Below are positions 1-6,476 of a DNA stretch of 6,476 nt, in pieces. Source of the DNA: Bacteroidota bacterium (GTDB taxonomy: Bacteria; Bacteroidota; Rhodothermia; Rhodothermales; Bin80); assembly GCA_026702635.1 (NCBI GenBank), contig JAPPBZ010000334.1, positions 1 through 6,476 of the forward strand, written 5' to 3'. Below the pieces are notes generated by a model. That model had not been told where the DNA came from. It searched no databases and saw nothing but the letters and a program-made list of their open reading frames with translations. Both the position numbers and the translations under genes were made by a program. Every line of letters starts with the position of its first letter. Position 1 is the first letter of the stretch.

Positions 1-470
1 CCTGTCAGTTCATTATGGCCGACAAAAAGCGATTCAAGGGATCGTAATTGTGCTAGTTCAGGCGGGAGAGTTCCCGTCAGGCTGTTTGCATCCACAAACA
101 GTTCAATGAGCCCATCAATATTCGCTAATTCAACGGGAATTGTGCCTTCCAACCCATTAAAGTCGAGGAATAATCGTTTTAATGTCTTGATGGACCCCAA
201 TTCTGGGGGGATCGGTCCACTTAATTGATTCAAGAAGAGGGATAGCTTTTCCAGTGCCGGCATTTGTCCTAGTTCAGGAGGAATAGGCCCGTCGAGTCGG
301 TTCCCCCAAAGGATTAATTCCTTTAATGAACTCAAGTTGGACAGTGTGATGGGGATTGAAAAAATGAGCCCATTTTCTGAGAGATCCAAGATTTCCAGTT
401 TCTCCATCGTTCCGATTCCAGGAGGGATCAACCCCGTCAATCCATTACCACTGAGATCAACTGAGATGAC
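1..470 (-). repeat. Tandem LRR units, 72-bp period (24 residues each)
   Basis: Translating the minus strand gives seven consecutive LRR units whose first codons lie at 468-470, 396-398, 324-326, 252-254, 180-182, 108-110 and 36-38, the last truncated by the window edge. Spacing is exactly 72 bp with no indels. Most units keep the L..L.L..N.L.G.IP..L consensus; unit 2 departs most, with IFSIPITL in place of the usual GxIPPEL. The array is diverged at DNA level, so this is an old protein repeat rather than a recent tandem duplication. Confidence 0.88.
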
Positions 471-851
471 CCGACCATCGTCATCCAGAGTTACTCCGTA
501 CCACTGGGAAACTGGCGCCTGAAGCCATCCAGAATTATCAAACCAAGATGCGCCTCCAGACAAATTGTAAAGACGTACCAGTTCCGTTGAATCTGCTTCG
601 GATGCAGCCATTTGCGCACTGATGATATCACCCCGCTTGGAATTTACTGTACGCTGCTGAATGCGCTCCGAAAGAACTCTCTGCATACGTACTTCGCGGT
701 CTTGGGCATCAACCTGTGTAGCCGCAAACACAATGCACAGAAGCAAACATTCAGCAAATCGCCTGATCACATGGCGGGAAATAGTACAGACCCTACCCTC
801 CCTCTTTCTTGGAGTCTGGAAAAGCCGATCACCACTTACCTGATGTTTCAT
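1..851 (-). CDS. Exported leucine-rich-repeat protein, N-terminal part (3' end beyond left edge)
   Basis: This minus-strand frame is open from the left edge to a stop at 948-950; about 283 codons are visible from the ATG at 849-851. It reads as an Arg/Lys-rich start, a hydrophobic segment (CLLLCIVFAA, about codons 738-720) and a likely signal peptidase I site after VDA. A charged linker follows, then a Trp-rich cap (LYNLSGGASW...WYGV), then LRR units with the plant-type pattern LxxLxLxxNxLxGxIPPEL. The product is therefore probably secreted or surface-exposed, with a binding or adhesion role; no ligand can be inferred. The start is uncertain. The ATG gives an unusually long n-region of about 35 residues, while a GTG at 768-770 would give a textbook signal peptide (MIRRFAECLLL...). 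Neither has a convincing Shine-Dalgarno site. The gene begins 64 nt after the menE stop in the same direction, so read-through is possible, but no functional link to menaquinone is apparent. The C-terminus, which might carry a sorting domain, is off-window. Confidence 0.85.
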   Translation of the reverse strand, partial: MKHQVSGDRLFQTPRKREGRVCTISRHVIRRFAECLLLCIVFAATQVDAQDREVRMQRVLSERIQQRTVNSKRGDIISAQMAASEADSTELVRLYNLSGGASWFDNSGWLQAPVSQWYGVTLDDDGRVISVDLSGNGLTGLIPPGIGTMEKLEILDLSENGLIFSIPITLSNLSSLKELILWGNRLDGPIPPELGQMPALEKLSLFLNQLSGPIPPELGSIKTLKRLFLDFNGLEGTIPVELANIDGLIELFVDANSLTGTLPPELAQLRSLESLFVGHNELT

Positions 852-915
852 GACACGCAAGAAATCGCATACCTGACGATATGCTTCAAAAAAATCATCA
901 ACCCGGTGTAGAAAC

Positions 916-2157
916 TTACGTATTCTGGAGCCGAATCGCCAAGTTAGTCAATGATTTTCGATTACGCTTGAGAGAGGTTGAAGGCATCTCTGCTGGCCAA
1001 GGATAGAAGGCTGGGATTTTGAATTTTGGAAAGTGCTGGGCAAGAAAATGTGTCAGACCATCAAAGTCTGAACATCCACGAATAAAGGCTACCGGGCGTT
1101 GACCAAATCTGGAATCAGGCACCGGTACCACGACGGATTCCTGTACCTCAGGGAATGTGTGCAATACCTGTTCGATTTCCTCGGGGCTAATATTTTCGCC
1201 GCCTGAAATAAACATATTGTCCTTACGCCCCAATACATACAGCTGCCCAGTTAGGTCCAGTTTTCCCAGATCACCGGTATGGAGCCAGCCATCATTATCC
1301 ACTGCACTATGCACGCTGCCTCCATGTAAATATCCCAAACACACCGCCGGGCTACGGATTAGGATTTCACCATCTTTGGCAATCTTTATTTCATTCCCCT
1401 GAAGTGTATGCCCCGAGGAGCCACAGGGGAATTTCTTACCACTGAGGGTCACCATTGAGCTCGTTTCCGTCATACCGTACGTTGTCCGAATCGGCCAGCC
1501 TCTTTTTATGCCCTGGTCCAGAACATGATGGGGCGTAGGTCCGCCCCCTACAATGGCGGCACGCAGACTTGCAGGGGGCGGCTGATCTATGACCTGCATG
1601 AACTGGGCTGCAACCATAGATACGTGGGTAATCTTATGAGCGAATAGTGCTTCTAAGAGCGGCATATCCGGGTCGGGAATTATGATTTTTGCTCCCGACA
1701 TTAAGCATCGAAAGATGATGCTCATGCCAGATATATGCCATACAGGAAGGCTGAGTAGCCACCGATCACCACTCCCCAAATTCAGCTTTGAACAGGCACT
1801 CTTGGCACTGGCAATATGATTGTCTAGGGTATGTGCCACTGCTTTAGGCCCACTAGAGGTGCCTGAGGTATGCAGTATTGTGGCAATCTTGCCAGAACCC
1901 GCGCGAATCTTCGGATAATCCATACGATTTGTATCGTAAGAATCTGGATTGATTCGATTGGTCTTGAGATCTTTTCTTGTAGTTACGGCATTTTTAATCC
2001 CCAATTGATCCAACGCCTGATCTACGGCTGTACTTGGCCACTGCGTACTCAACATGCACAATGGAATCTCAGCCTGGATATATTCCAAAACGATCCCAAC
2101 CGTCTGCCAATTGGATTCAAGGCAAATCCCCACACCGGACAGAGAGCTACGAGTCAT
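916..2157 (-). CDS. menE: o-Succinylbenzoate--CoA ligase (MenE), N-terminally short
   Basis: This adenylate-forming (ANL superfamily) enzyme activates o-succinylbenzoate with ATP and CoA, giving OSB-CoA, the substrate of MenB. In the 413-residue product the P-loop HTSGTSSGPK lies at 96-105, WHISG at 140-144, YGMTET at 227-232 and HTGDLG at 293-298. The hinge/A8 region GRKDNMFISGGEN is at 310-322, and a C-terminal lysine (K397 in PSTSLKRNR) sits where the catalytic A10 lysine normally is. The MenE assignment over a generic acyl-CoA synthetase rests on the compact size and on menC/menB/menA/menD nearby. Oddities: the protein starts directly at the GVGICLESNW segment, lacking roughly the first 40 residues of the usual fold (E. 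coli MenE is about 450 aa, B. subtilis about 486). An in-frame TAA lies one codon before the ATG (2161-2163), so the frame cannot be extended. The A10 motif also lacks the usual Gly-Lys. No Shine-Dalgarno site is seen. It is divergent from menC. Confidence 0.88.
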   Translation of the reverse strand: MTRSSLSGVGICLESNWQTVGIVLEYIQAEIPLCMLSTQWPSTAVDQALDQLGIKNAVTTRKDLKTNRINPDSYDTNRMDYPKIRAGSGKIATILHTSGTSSGPKAVAHTLDNHIASAKSACSKLNLGSGDRWLLSLPVWHISGMSIIFRCLMSGAKIIIPDPDMPLLEALFAHKITHVSMVAAQFMQVIDQPPPASLRAAIVGGGPTPHHVLDQGIKRGWPIRTTYGMTETSSMVTLSGKKFPCGSSGHTLQGNEIKIAKDGEILIRSPAVCLGYLHGGSVHSAVDNDGWLHTGDLGKLDLTGQLYVLGRKDNMFISGGENISPEEIEQVLHTFPEVQESVVVPVPDSRFGQRPVAFIRGCSDFDGLTHFLAQHFPKFKIPAFYPWPAEMPSTSLKRNRKSLTNLAIRLQNT

Positions 2158-2201
2158 GTGTTAATTAGCCCGTTGTAGGAAGAGATTGGAGGCGGGATCG
2201 T

Positions 2202-2230
2202 TTCATAATTAGTTCGAATTCAAGCTTCAA
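2202..2230 (-). promoter_or_regulatory. Candidate sigma70-like promoter for menE
   Basis: On the minus strand TTGAAG (2230-2225) is followed after exactly 17 bp by TATGAA (2207-2202). The -10 lies about 45 bp before the menE ATG, implying a 5' leader of roughly 38 nt. The match to TTGACA/TATAAT is fair, but the stretch is AT-rich and chance matches are likely. If the host belongs to Bacteroidota, its primary sigma factor prefers a different consensus (TTTG/TAnnTTTG), which would weaken this call. Confidence 0.3.
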
Positions 2231-2332
2231 TGAATGGTTCAAATTGGCTGTTCGGATGAGACAGCGTTATTAACATAGATGGGTTGTAATTTTCCGGGGT
2301 AGGAATTCATTGCACCTGCAGCGATTTATCTC

Positions 2333-2345
2333 TTTTGCGGCAAAA
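2333..2345. promoter_or_regulatory. Perfect inverted repeat upstream of menC, possible operator
   Basis: TTTTGC-G-GCAAAA is a perfect 6-bp inverted repeat around one central base, ending 65 bp before the menC ATG. Position and symmetry would fit a dimeric regulator, but arms of this length can arise by chance and no known operator is recognised. Confidence 0.2.
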
Positions 2346-2397
2346 TAGGGATTTGACCTTAGTACACTGAAATCAATGACAGATTCGGCCTCAGCCC

Positions 2398-2402
2398 AGG
2401 AA
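2398..2402 (+). promoter_or_regulatory. Shine-Dalgarno site of menC
   Basis: AGGAA sits 8 nt before the ATG at 2411, a normal spacing, and supports this start. It is the clearest ribosome binding site in the window; the other genes have weak or no visible sites. Confidence 0.65.
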
Positions 2403-2410
2403 TTTTCAGA

Positions 2411-3433
2411 ATGAAAATCATTGACTCGGTTGATCTCTATCGATATCAATTGCCGCTGATTCGTCCCATTATATGGAAGAATCAGTCCCGTTCGCATCGG
2501 GATGGACTTCTGGTTTGTTTTCGAAGTGGGAATGATGAAGGTTGGGGAGATATTGCTCCACTGCCAGGATTCAGCCAGGAATCATTTTCTGAAGCTCAAT
2601 CCCAGGCAACCATCCTTGCGAAACTGCTCCCAGAAACCCCGATAGAATCTCTTGATTTTGGAGCATCCAATCTCTGCCCGTCTGTCCGATTTGGATTTGA
2701 CTTCGCACAATTCAACCTAAATGCAGCAATAAGTAATCAATCAGAGGCCGGACTTCCACCGGTCGCATGCTGCAGACTGCTGAGCCGACAGAATCATGAA
2801 GATCCTGAGTCCATGGCTACAATTGATGGCTATCAGGCAGTAAAGATTAAGGTTGGGAGGCAGGCACTGGACGAGGATCTTGAGTTCGTACAATCGGTTT
2901 GCAGTGAACACCCTGATATAGATGTCCGCATTGACGTAAACCGGGCATGGACCCTACAGATCGCCCAAGCATTCCTTGATGCCACACGACACGTGGCATT
3001 CGATTACATTGAAGAACCTCTTAAGGATAAATCTCAACTTGCTGCGTTTGCCCGAGCCAGCCATGTCCCCTTGGCTCTAGATGAAACTCTCCGTGAACCT
3101 GAAGCAGAACGGTACTGTAAATTTGCGGATGTTTATGTTCTCAAACCCACCCTTTCAGGAGGAATGATCGGCACCATTGAAAGAATCAAACAGGCGCAGG
3201 CTGGTCACATCCGATGCATCATCAGCTCTTCCTACGAATCCGGCATCGGGATGCTGGGACTGGTCGAATTGGCCAGAACCATTCCCGGGGAAGCGCACGG
3301 ACTGGACACCTATAATACATTTGAGCGCGATGTACTCACGGATCCATTGCCGCTGAATCGCCCACGGCTACAATTCGGCAGATACCTGATAAAGAAAACT
3401 GATCTGGACTTGTCAATTCTGAGCGAATTATGA
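2411..3433 (+). CDS. menC: o-Succinylbenzoate synthase (MenC), enolase superfamily
   Basis: MenC dehydrates SHCHC to o-succinylbenzoate, the aromatic intermediate activated by MenE. The 340-residue product shows the full enolase-superfamily active site of the OSBS/muconate-cycloisomerase subgroup. The catalytic lysine motif KIK is at 145-147, the metal ligands are D175 (RIDVNRAW), E201 (YIEEP) and D224 (LALDE), and the second catalytic lysine is K245 (VLKPTLSGG). The N-terminal capping domain (about 1-110) includes the GWGDIAPLPGFS segment typical of OSBS. Length is in the normal family range of 320-370. The start is supported by AGGAA 8 nt upstream. It is the only plus-strand gene here: divergent from menE and convergent with the methyltransferase-like gene (9 nt between stops), so it must have its own promoter in the 2158-2410 region. 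Related OSBS proteins can be promiscuous N-acylamino acid racemases, but the men context argues for OSBS activity. Confidence 0.93.
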   Translation: MKIIDSVDLYRYQLPLIRPIIWKNQSRSHRDGLLVCFRSGNDEGWGDIAPLPGFSQESFSEAQSQATILAKLLPETPIESLDFGASNLCPSVRFGFDFAQFNLNAAISNQSEAGLPPVACCRLLSRQNHEDPESMATIDGYQAVKIKVGRQALDEDLEFVQSVCSEHPDIDVRIDVNRAWTLQIAQAFLDATRHVAFDYIEEPLKDKSQLAAFARASHVPLALDETLREPEAERYCKFADVYVLKPTLSGGMIGTIERIKQAQAGHIRCIISSSYESGIGMLGLVELARTIPGEAHGLDTYNTFERDVLTDPLPLNRPRLQFGRYLIKKTDLDLSILSEL

Positions 3434-3442
3434 CATCCAGTG

Positions 3443-3967
3443 TTAATCGGATCGAATCGCCTCAACCGCATAGTAACGAGGTATAAACCGGCGTAGAAGT
3501 GGGCGAATACCTACTAATTCACCGTAACTAGTCCATTTCTCAGTGCGAATGATTTTCCATCCTGCCTGCTCCAGGAGCCAATCAAACTGCCAGTCTTCAA
3601 ATTCATGGAAATGCCGATCCCATGGATCAGATGGGTTACAATACGCGGATGCGAACCACAAACGAAGTGGTACCGTCGCAATAAGCTTGGGAGCCTGGAT
3701 TGCACGCAGAACATTGTAGGGAGAAACCAAGTGTTCCAGAATCTCAAATGCGACTACGAGATCCGCATCCTCTCCCAGAGGAGTGGTAACCTGTTCCAAG
3801 TCTCCTTCGGTATTTGTGACCTCATATCCTGCAAGCTGCATCCGCCTGCCGAGTTCATTCGGAGTGCCTAAGTCAAGAATTCGTGCCGGCGGAGGAGATG
3901 CGGCATGTAAAAATTCCAGTGAGTTGCTAAATCGCCTTTCCAGCGTTTTGTTTAACCGGTCTGCCAT
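3443..3967 (-). CDS. Small class I SAM-dependent methyltransferase-like protein
   Basis: The 174-residue product resembles a compact Rossmann-fold methyltransferase. A motif I-like strand ILDLGTPNELG is at 30-40, an acidic TEGDLEQ at 53-59 may be the motif II equivalent, and ADLVVAFEILEHL at 68-80 is the post-strand-4 segment seen in many Methyltransf_11/23 proteins. ATVPLRLWF (97-105) and HFHEFEDWQFDWLLEQAGW (119-137) resemble the strand 5 and C-terminal regions of that family. The glycine-rich loop is degenerate (GTPNELG rather than GxGxG), so SAM binding may be altered. It does not look like MenG/UbiE, which is about 230-250 residues with different signatures. It lies 51 nt after menA on the same strand, so it is probably co-transcribed with menD-menB-menA; its substrate is unknown. 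The ATG at 3965-3967 gives a sensible N-terminus; no Shine-Dalgarno site is evident. It converges with menC. Confidence 0.75.
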   Translation of the reverse strand: MADRLNKTLERRFSNSLEFLHAASPPPARILDLGTPNELGRRMQLAGYEVTNTEGDLEQVTTPLGEDADLVVAFEILEHLVSPYNVLRAIQAPKLIATVPLRLWFASAYCNPSDPWDRHFHEFEDWQFDWLLEQAGWKIIRTEKWTSYGELVGIRPLLRRFIPRYYAVEAIRSD

Positions 3968-4018
3968 AATAATCAGATTGGTGGTTTATCCTCAGAATTT
4001 CTAACAATACCGGGCTTT

Positions 4019-4897
4019 CTACCAACCCAGCGCAAAAATTACACTGTACCCGAGAAGCAAAAATGCCGTTTGTCCGAGGAGCGGGTTCAGGTCGGCAGAA
4101 TCACGAATCGTAATAAGCTTGTGCAGAATACTCATGGCCGGAATTAAAATTAAGACGGTGAGTCCTGCCCATACATGATCACCCGTAACACGAACAAATT
4201 CGAGCGGTAGCAGGGCTGCAATGACAACACAGCCAAGCCATAGACCAATGCCGAATTTGCGCCCGAATCGAACCACTAACGTTTTCTTATTTGCTTTGCG
4301 ATCCTCCACTATGTCACGAATATTATTGACAGTCAGGATTGCTACGGATAACAGACCAGGTGCGAAACCGACAATGACCACACTTGATGTAATCTCCAAT
4401 GTCTGAACATAGTAGGTCCCCCCAACAGCGACAGGGCCAAAGAAAATCAAGACAAATAGATCTCCCAGTCCTTTGTAACCATACGGCCATGGGCCGGCTG
4501 TATAAAGTATCCCGGCCAGGATTGATGCAAGACCAATGATAAGAATCCCCCAACCACTCCGATAGACCAAAATCATTCCCAGAGCTGTTGCAAGGGAAAA
4601 CACCACAATCGTAGCGACCTTGACATGATGGGGAGCGATTAAGCCAGCCTGGGTGACGCGTGTAGGACCTTTCCGATTCTTCGTATCCGCGCCGCCCATA
4701 AAGTCAGCATAGTCATTGCAGAGGTTTGTCCCAATCGTGATCAGGAGTGCACAGACCACTGTAATCAAGGCGACACCAAAATTGAAGCCGCCGTCGTCCC
4801 ATGCCATTGCAGATCCCACAAGAACAGGAGCGATTGCAACAGGTAGCGTCTTCGGGCGAGACGCTAAGACCCAAGCACAGACCGAGCTGCCGTTCAT
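4019..4897 (-). CDS. menA: 1,4-Dihydroxy-2-naphthoate polyprenyltransferase (MenA)
   Basis: MenA is an integral-membrane UbiA-superfamily prenyltransferase that couples 1,4-dihydroxy-2-naphthoate to a polyprenyl diphosphate, releasing CO2 and giving demethylmenaquinone. The 292-residue product has both Asp-rich Mg-diphosphate motifs: [11 protein letters not shown] at 61-71 and [15 protein letters not shown] at 192-206. It also has the MenA-type KGPTR (76-80), [15 protein letters not shown] (135-149) and an N-terminal SRPKTLP. Multiple hydrophobic helices are visible (about 41-58, 95-112, 117-134, 146-163, 172-190, 216-235, 243-260, 275-291), consistent with the 8-9 transmembrane segments of the family. 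The length is normal. The ATG overlaps the menB stop by 4 nt (ATGA), implying translational coupling and one transcript with menB. UbiA paralogues for ubiquinone or heme differ in these motifs, and the men context settles the call. Confidence 0.95.
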   Translation of the reverse strand: MNGSSVCAWVLASRPKTLPVAIAPVLVGSAMAWDDGGFNFGVALITVVCALLITIGTNLCNDYADFMGGADTKNRKGPTRVTQAGLIAPHHVKVATIVVFSLATALGMILVYRSGWGILIIGLASILAGILYTAGPWPYGYKGLGDLFVLIFFGPVAVGGTYYVQTLEITSSVVIVGFAPGLLSVAILTVNNIRDIVEDRKANKKTLVVRFGRKFGIGLWLGCVVIAALLPLEFVRVTGDHVWAGLTVLILIPAMSILHKLITIRDSADLNPLLGQTAFLLLGYSVIFALGW

Positions 4898-5778
4898 GGC
4901 TTGTATCCGTCCTTGTCAAAGTTTGGTGGGCGTTTACTCAGGTATGCATTCTTCCCCTCCTGCCCCTCCTCAGTCATATAAAACAACATTGTTGCATGCC
5001 CCGCCAACTCCTGCAGGCCTGCCTGCCCGTCACAATCTGCATTAAATCCAGCTTTTAACATTCGGATGGCAATATTTGAATTTATGAGAATTTCTCTGCA
5101 CCACTGTACCGTCGTACGCTCTAGGTCATCCAACTTCACCACTGTATTCACGAGTCCCATGTCCAAAGCTTCCGAAGCATTGTAGGGCCGGCATAGAAAC
5201 CAAATCTCTCTGGCTTTTTTCTGACCTACGTGACGGGCAAGATAACTTGCCCCATAACCGCCATCAAACGAGCCAACCTTCGGGCCCGTCTGCATGAACT
5301 TGGCATTATCTGCGGCAATGGTGAGATCGCAGATAACATGTAGGACATGGCCTCCTCCCACGGCCCACCCTGCGACCATGGCGATCACAGGCTTTGGACA
5401 AGTTCGAATCTGCCTCTGCAGATCAAGAACGTTTAAACGCTGAGTTCCTGAGCCCTCCTCCGTATATCCGTGATCTCCCCGAATGCGCTGATCCCCGCCA
5501 GAGCAAAACGCATCCGGCCCTTCTCCGGTCAAAATGATGACCCCAATGGATGAATCATCACGTGCCTTTGCGAAGGCATCTTGCATCTCTGCCACAGTCA
5601 GTGGACGAAAAGCATTCCGAACCTCTGGGCGATTGATGGTTACTTTCGCAATTCCTGCCGTTTCCGTATCTGGAATTCCCTTCTCATACAGAATATCCGT
5701 GTAGTCGCCGCAACTCTCCCATTCTATCGAGCCTTCGACGATAGGTCGGTATGTAAAGTGGTGTTGTTTTTTGGACAT
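4894..5778 (-). CDS. menB: 1,4-Dihydroxy-2-naphthoyl-CoA synthase (MenB)
   Basis: MenB is a crotonase-fold enzyme that performs the intramolecular Claisen (Dieckmann-type) cyclisation of OSB-CoA to DHNA-CoA. From the ATG at 5776-5778 the product has 294 residues, close to the 285 of E. coli MenB. Visible features are the crotonase [10 protein letters not shown] (48-57), SGGDQR (93-98) and GGGH (141-144) forming the oxyanion hole, and the family signature [14 protein letters not shown] (163-176). REIWFLC (190-196), ALDMGLVN (204-211) and the C-terminal [14 protein letters not shown] and [10 protein letters not shown] blocks follow. The Q-T-G of the signature and the Trp of REIWFLC match the bicarbonate-dependent class typified by E. 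coli MenB; that is inferred from motif, not shown. An in-frame TTG at 5788-5790 would add MITT. The ATG is preferred because nothing supports the TTG, though neither has a Shine-Dalgarno site. It lies 17 nt after the menD stop and overlaps menA by 4 nt. Confidence 0.96.
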   Translation of the reverse strand: MSKKQHHFTYRPIVEGSIEWESCGDYTDILYEKGIPDTETAGIAKVTINRPEVRNAFRPLTVAEMQDAFAKARDDSSIGVIILTGEGPDAFCSGGDQRIRGDHGYTEEGSGTQRLNVLDLQRQIRTCPKPVIAMVAGWAVGGGHVLHVICDLTIAADNAKFMQTGPKVGSFDGGYGASYLARHVGQKKAREIWFLCRPYNASEALDMGLVNTVVKLDDLERTTVQWCREILINSNIAIRMLKAGFNADCDGQAGLQELAGHATMLFYMTEEGQEGKNAYLSKRPPNFDKDGYKP

Positions 5779-5795
5779 AGTCGTAATCAATGATT

Positions 5796-6476
5796 CTAAA
5801 TCGAACTTCGAACTGCTTCGCTGACAAGGCGGTAGAGAGCGTTATGCAACTCTGCATTCTGTGCCCGATCCGTTTGCACTTCAATCAGATATGGGCCGGA
5901 TGAAGATGCTGCAGATTGCCAGGTCTCTCGAAACTCCTCGCAGGAATCCACCGAGGAATATGGAATCTGAAACTGTGCAGCAGCCCATCGAAAATCCATG
6001 CCATGGGGGGTTCCTAAAACTTTTTCAAACTCTTCATGACCCAGAGCAACCGGAAGCATGTGAAAGATACCACCCCCATTATTGTTAACCACAACGATAA
6101 TCACGTCACGCTCTCTTAGGAGGTTCAGTGAGTTCACATCATGCAGCATGGCCAAATCTCCTAACAGGACAGCCCCATAACCAAGCTTAGCTTCGGCAAT
6201 CCCTGCGGCCGTGGCAAGAGTGCCATCAATACCACTGGCACCGCGATTCGCAAAAACCCGTGGAGCATCTTTACCCCGCCGGAAAAACGCTTGCAAGTCT
6301 CTAATTGGCATGCTACTGGCACTGAATACCCAATTCGTACTGTCTAGTAGGTCGGAGAGTGTCCATGCCAGAGATGGCTCGGAGAGATCCTTCTGCAGTA
6401 CGTTCGAAAGTGTGTCCCAAACCGCTGCATCTGCACGCATCCAGACGTCTCGCCATGCCGTGTCAGATGAATTTCC
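5796..6476 (-). CDS. menD: SEPHCHC synthase (MenD), C-terminal part (5' end beyond right edge)
   Basis: MenD is a thiamine-diphosphate enzyme that adds the succinyl-semialdehyde unit from 2-oxoglutarate to isochorismate, the first committed step of the pathway. The frame is open from its TAG at 5796-5798 to the right edge, giving the last 226 or so residues of a protein usually 550-600 long. Key motifs, numbered from the first visible residue: SASSMPIRD (52-60), [10 protein letters not shown] (77-86) as in E. coli MenD, and the ThDP/Mg motif running from [12 protein letters not shown] (106-117) to VNNNGGGIF (130-138). The ATG at 6440 is internal, since homologous sequence continues upstream of it in frame (WRDVW at 6464-6450). 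It is the first visible gene of the minus-strand menD-menB-menA run; its promoter and any menF/menH lie off-window. Confidence 0.95.
   Translation of the reverse strand, partial: GNSSDTAWRDVWMRADAAVWDTLSNVLQKDLSEPSLAWTLSDLLDSTNWVFSASSMPIRDLQAFFRRGKDAPRVFANRGASGIDGTLATAAGIAEAKLGYGAVLLGDLAMLHDVNSLNLLRERDVIIVVVNNNGGGIFHMLPVALGHEEFEKVLGTPHGMDFRWAAAQFQIPYSSVDSCEEFRETWQSAASSSGPYLIEVQTDRAQNAELHNALYRLVSEAVRSSI

Larger units (their letters stand above)
2158..2410. other. Divergent menE/menC intergenic region
   Basis: These 253 bp separate the menE and menC starts and are the only sizeable non-coding stretch in the window. The minus-strand frames contain several stops and no recognisable MenE N-terminal motif. 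The region is comparatively AT-rich on its menE side, with clustered TTCAA/TTGAA words at about 2213-2243. It presumably holds promoters for both genes and possibly shared regulation. A candidate menE promoter, a small inverted repeat and the menC ribosome binding site are listed separately. Confidence 0.7.

Noticed and set aside
612..911. 99-codon plus-strand ORF at the start of the LRR gene
   Set aside because: It lies antisense to the signal-peptide and cap region of the LRR protein, whose frame is strongly supported; its translation has no domain-like features.
880..915. T-run after menE on the minus strand as a rho-independent terminator
   Set aside because: The seven T residues are preceded only by a 3-bp ACC/GGT pairing, so no credible stem exists.
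2239..2310. 23-codon minus-strand ORF (MNSYPGKLQ...) upstream of menE, considered as a broken MenE N-terminus or leader peptide
   Set aside because: It shows no ANL-family N-terminal motif and no attenuator-like hairpin follows; it is too short to support.
2270..2497. 75-codon minus-strand ORF spanning the intergenic region and the menC start
   Set aside because: It overlaps the well-supported menC start on the other strand, has no recognisable motif and does not match the missing MenE N-terminus.
3425..3460. Bidirectional terminator between the convergent menC and methyltransferase-like genes
   Set aside because: The stops are 9 nt apart and no stable GC-rich inverted repeat was found around them.
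3443..3967. Assignment of the small methyltransferase as menG/ubiE
   Set aside because: Length and motifs do not fit UbiE; the genomic context alone is not enough for that name.
1..6476. Mobile elements, CRISPR arrays, tRNA or rRNA genes
   Set aside because: No transposase or integrase motifs, terminal inverted repeats, spaced direct repeats or structured RNA signatures were seen; coding sequence fills nearly the whole window.

Overview
The window holds most of a menaquinone (vitamin K2) biosynthesis cluster from a Gram-negative bacterium, followed by the start of an exported leucine-rich-repeat (LRR) protein. From right to left it carries the C-terminal part of menD (cut by the right edge), menB, menA, a small SAM-methyltransferase-like gene, menC, menE, and the N-terminal part of the LRR gene (cut by the left edge). 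Every gene is on the minus strand except menC. The men genes are called from family motifs readable in the translations. The organism is inferred: base composition is moderate, Shine-Dalgarno signals are mostly weak, and plant-type 24-residue LRR proteins with a signal peptide are common in the Bacteroidota/Rhodothermota/Balneolota group. That placement is a guess, not a demonstration.

Right part (3443-6476, minus strand): menD, menB, menA and the methyltransferase-like gene form a tight co-directional run. The menD stop lies 17 nt before the preferred menB ATG. menB and menA overlap by 4 nt (ATGA), and 51 nt separate menA from the methyltransferase-like gene. MenD makes SEPHCHC from isochorismate and 2-oxoglutarate, MenB closes the naphthoate ring, and MenA attaches the polyprenyl tail at the membrane.

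Middle (2158-3442): menC is inverted. It converges on the methyltransferase-like gene with 9 nt between stop codons. A 253-bp divergent intergenic region, the only sizeable non-coding stretch, separates it from menE. That region contains a good Shine-Dalgarno site for menC, a plausible sigma70-like promoter for menE and a small perfect inverted repeat. MenC (o-succinylbenzoate synthase) and MenE (OSB-CoA ligase) supply the substrate for MenB, so menD-C-E-B-A are all present here. No menF, menH or typical menG/ubiE is visible in the window.

Left part (1-915): after menE comes an exported LRR protein with a signal peptide, a Trp-rich N-terminal cap and seven LRR units (the last cut) at an exact 72-bp period.

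This is largely an ordinary biosynthetic locus. The points that merit a second look are the short MenE with a stop codon directly upstream of its start, the degenerate methyltransferase-like gene embedded in the cluster, and the inverted menC. I see no evidence of a mobile element, CRISPR array, RNA gene or new defence-like system.
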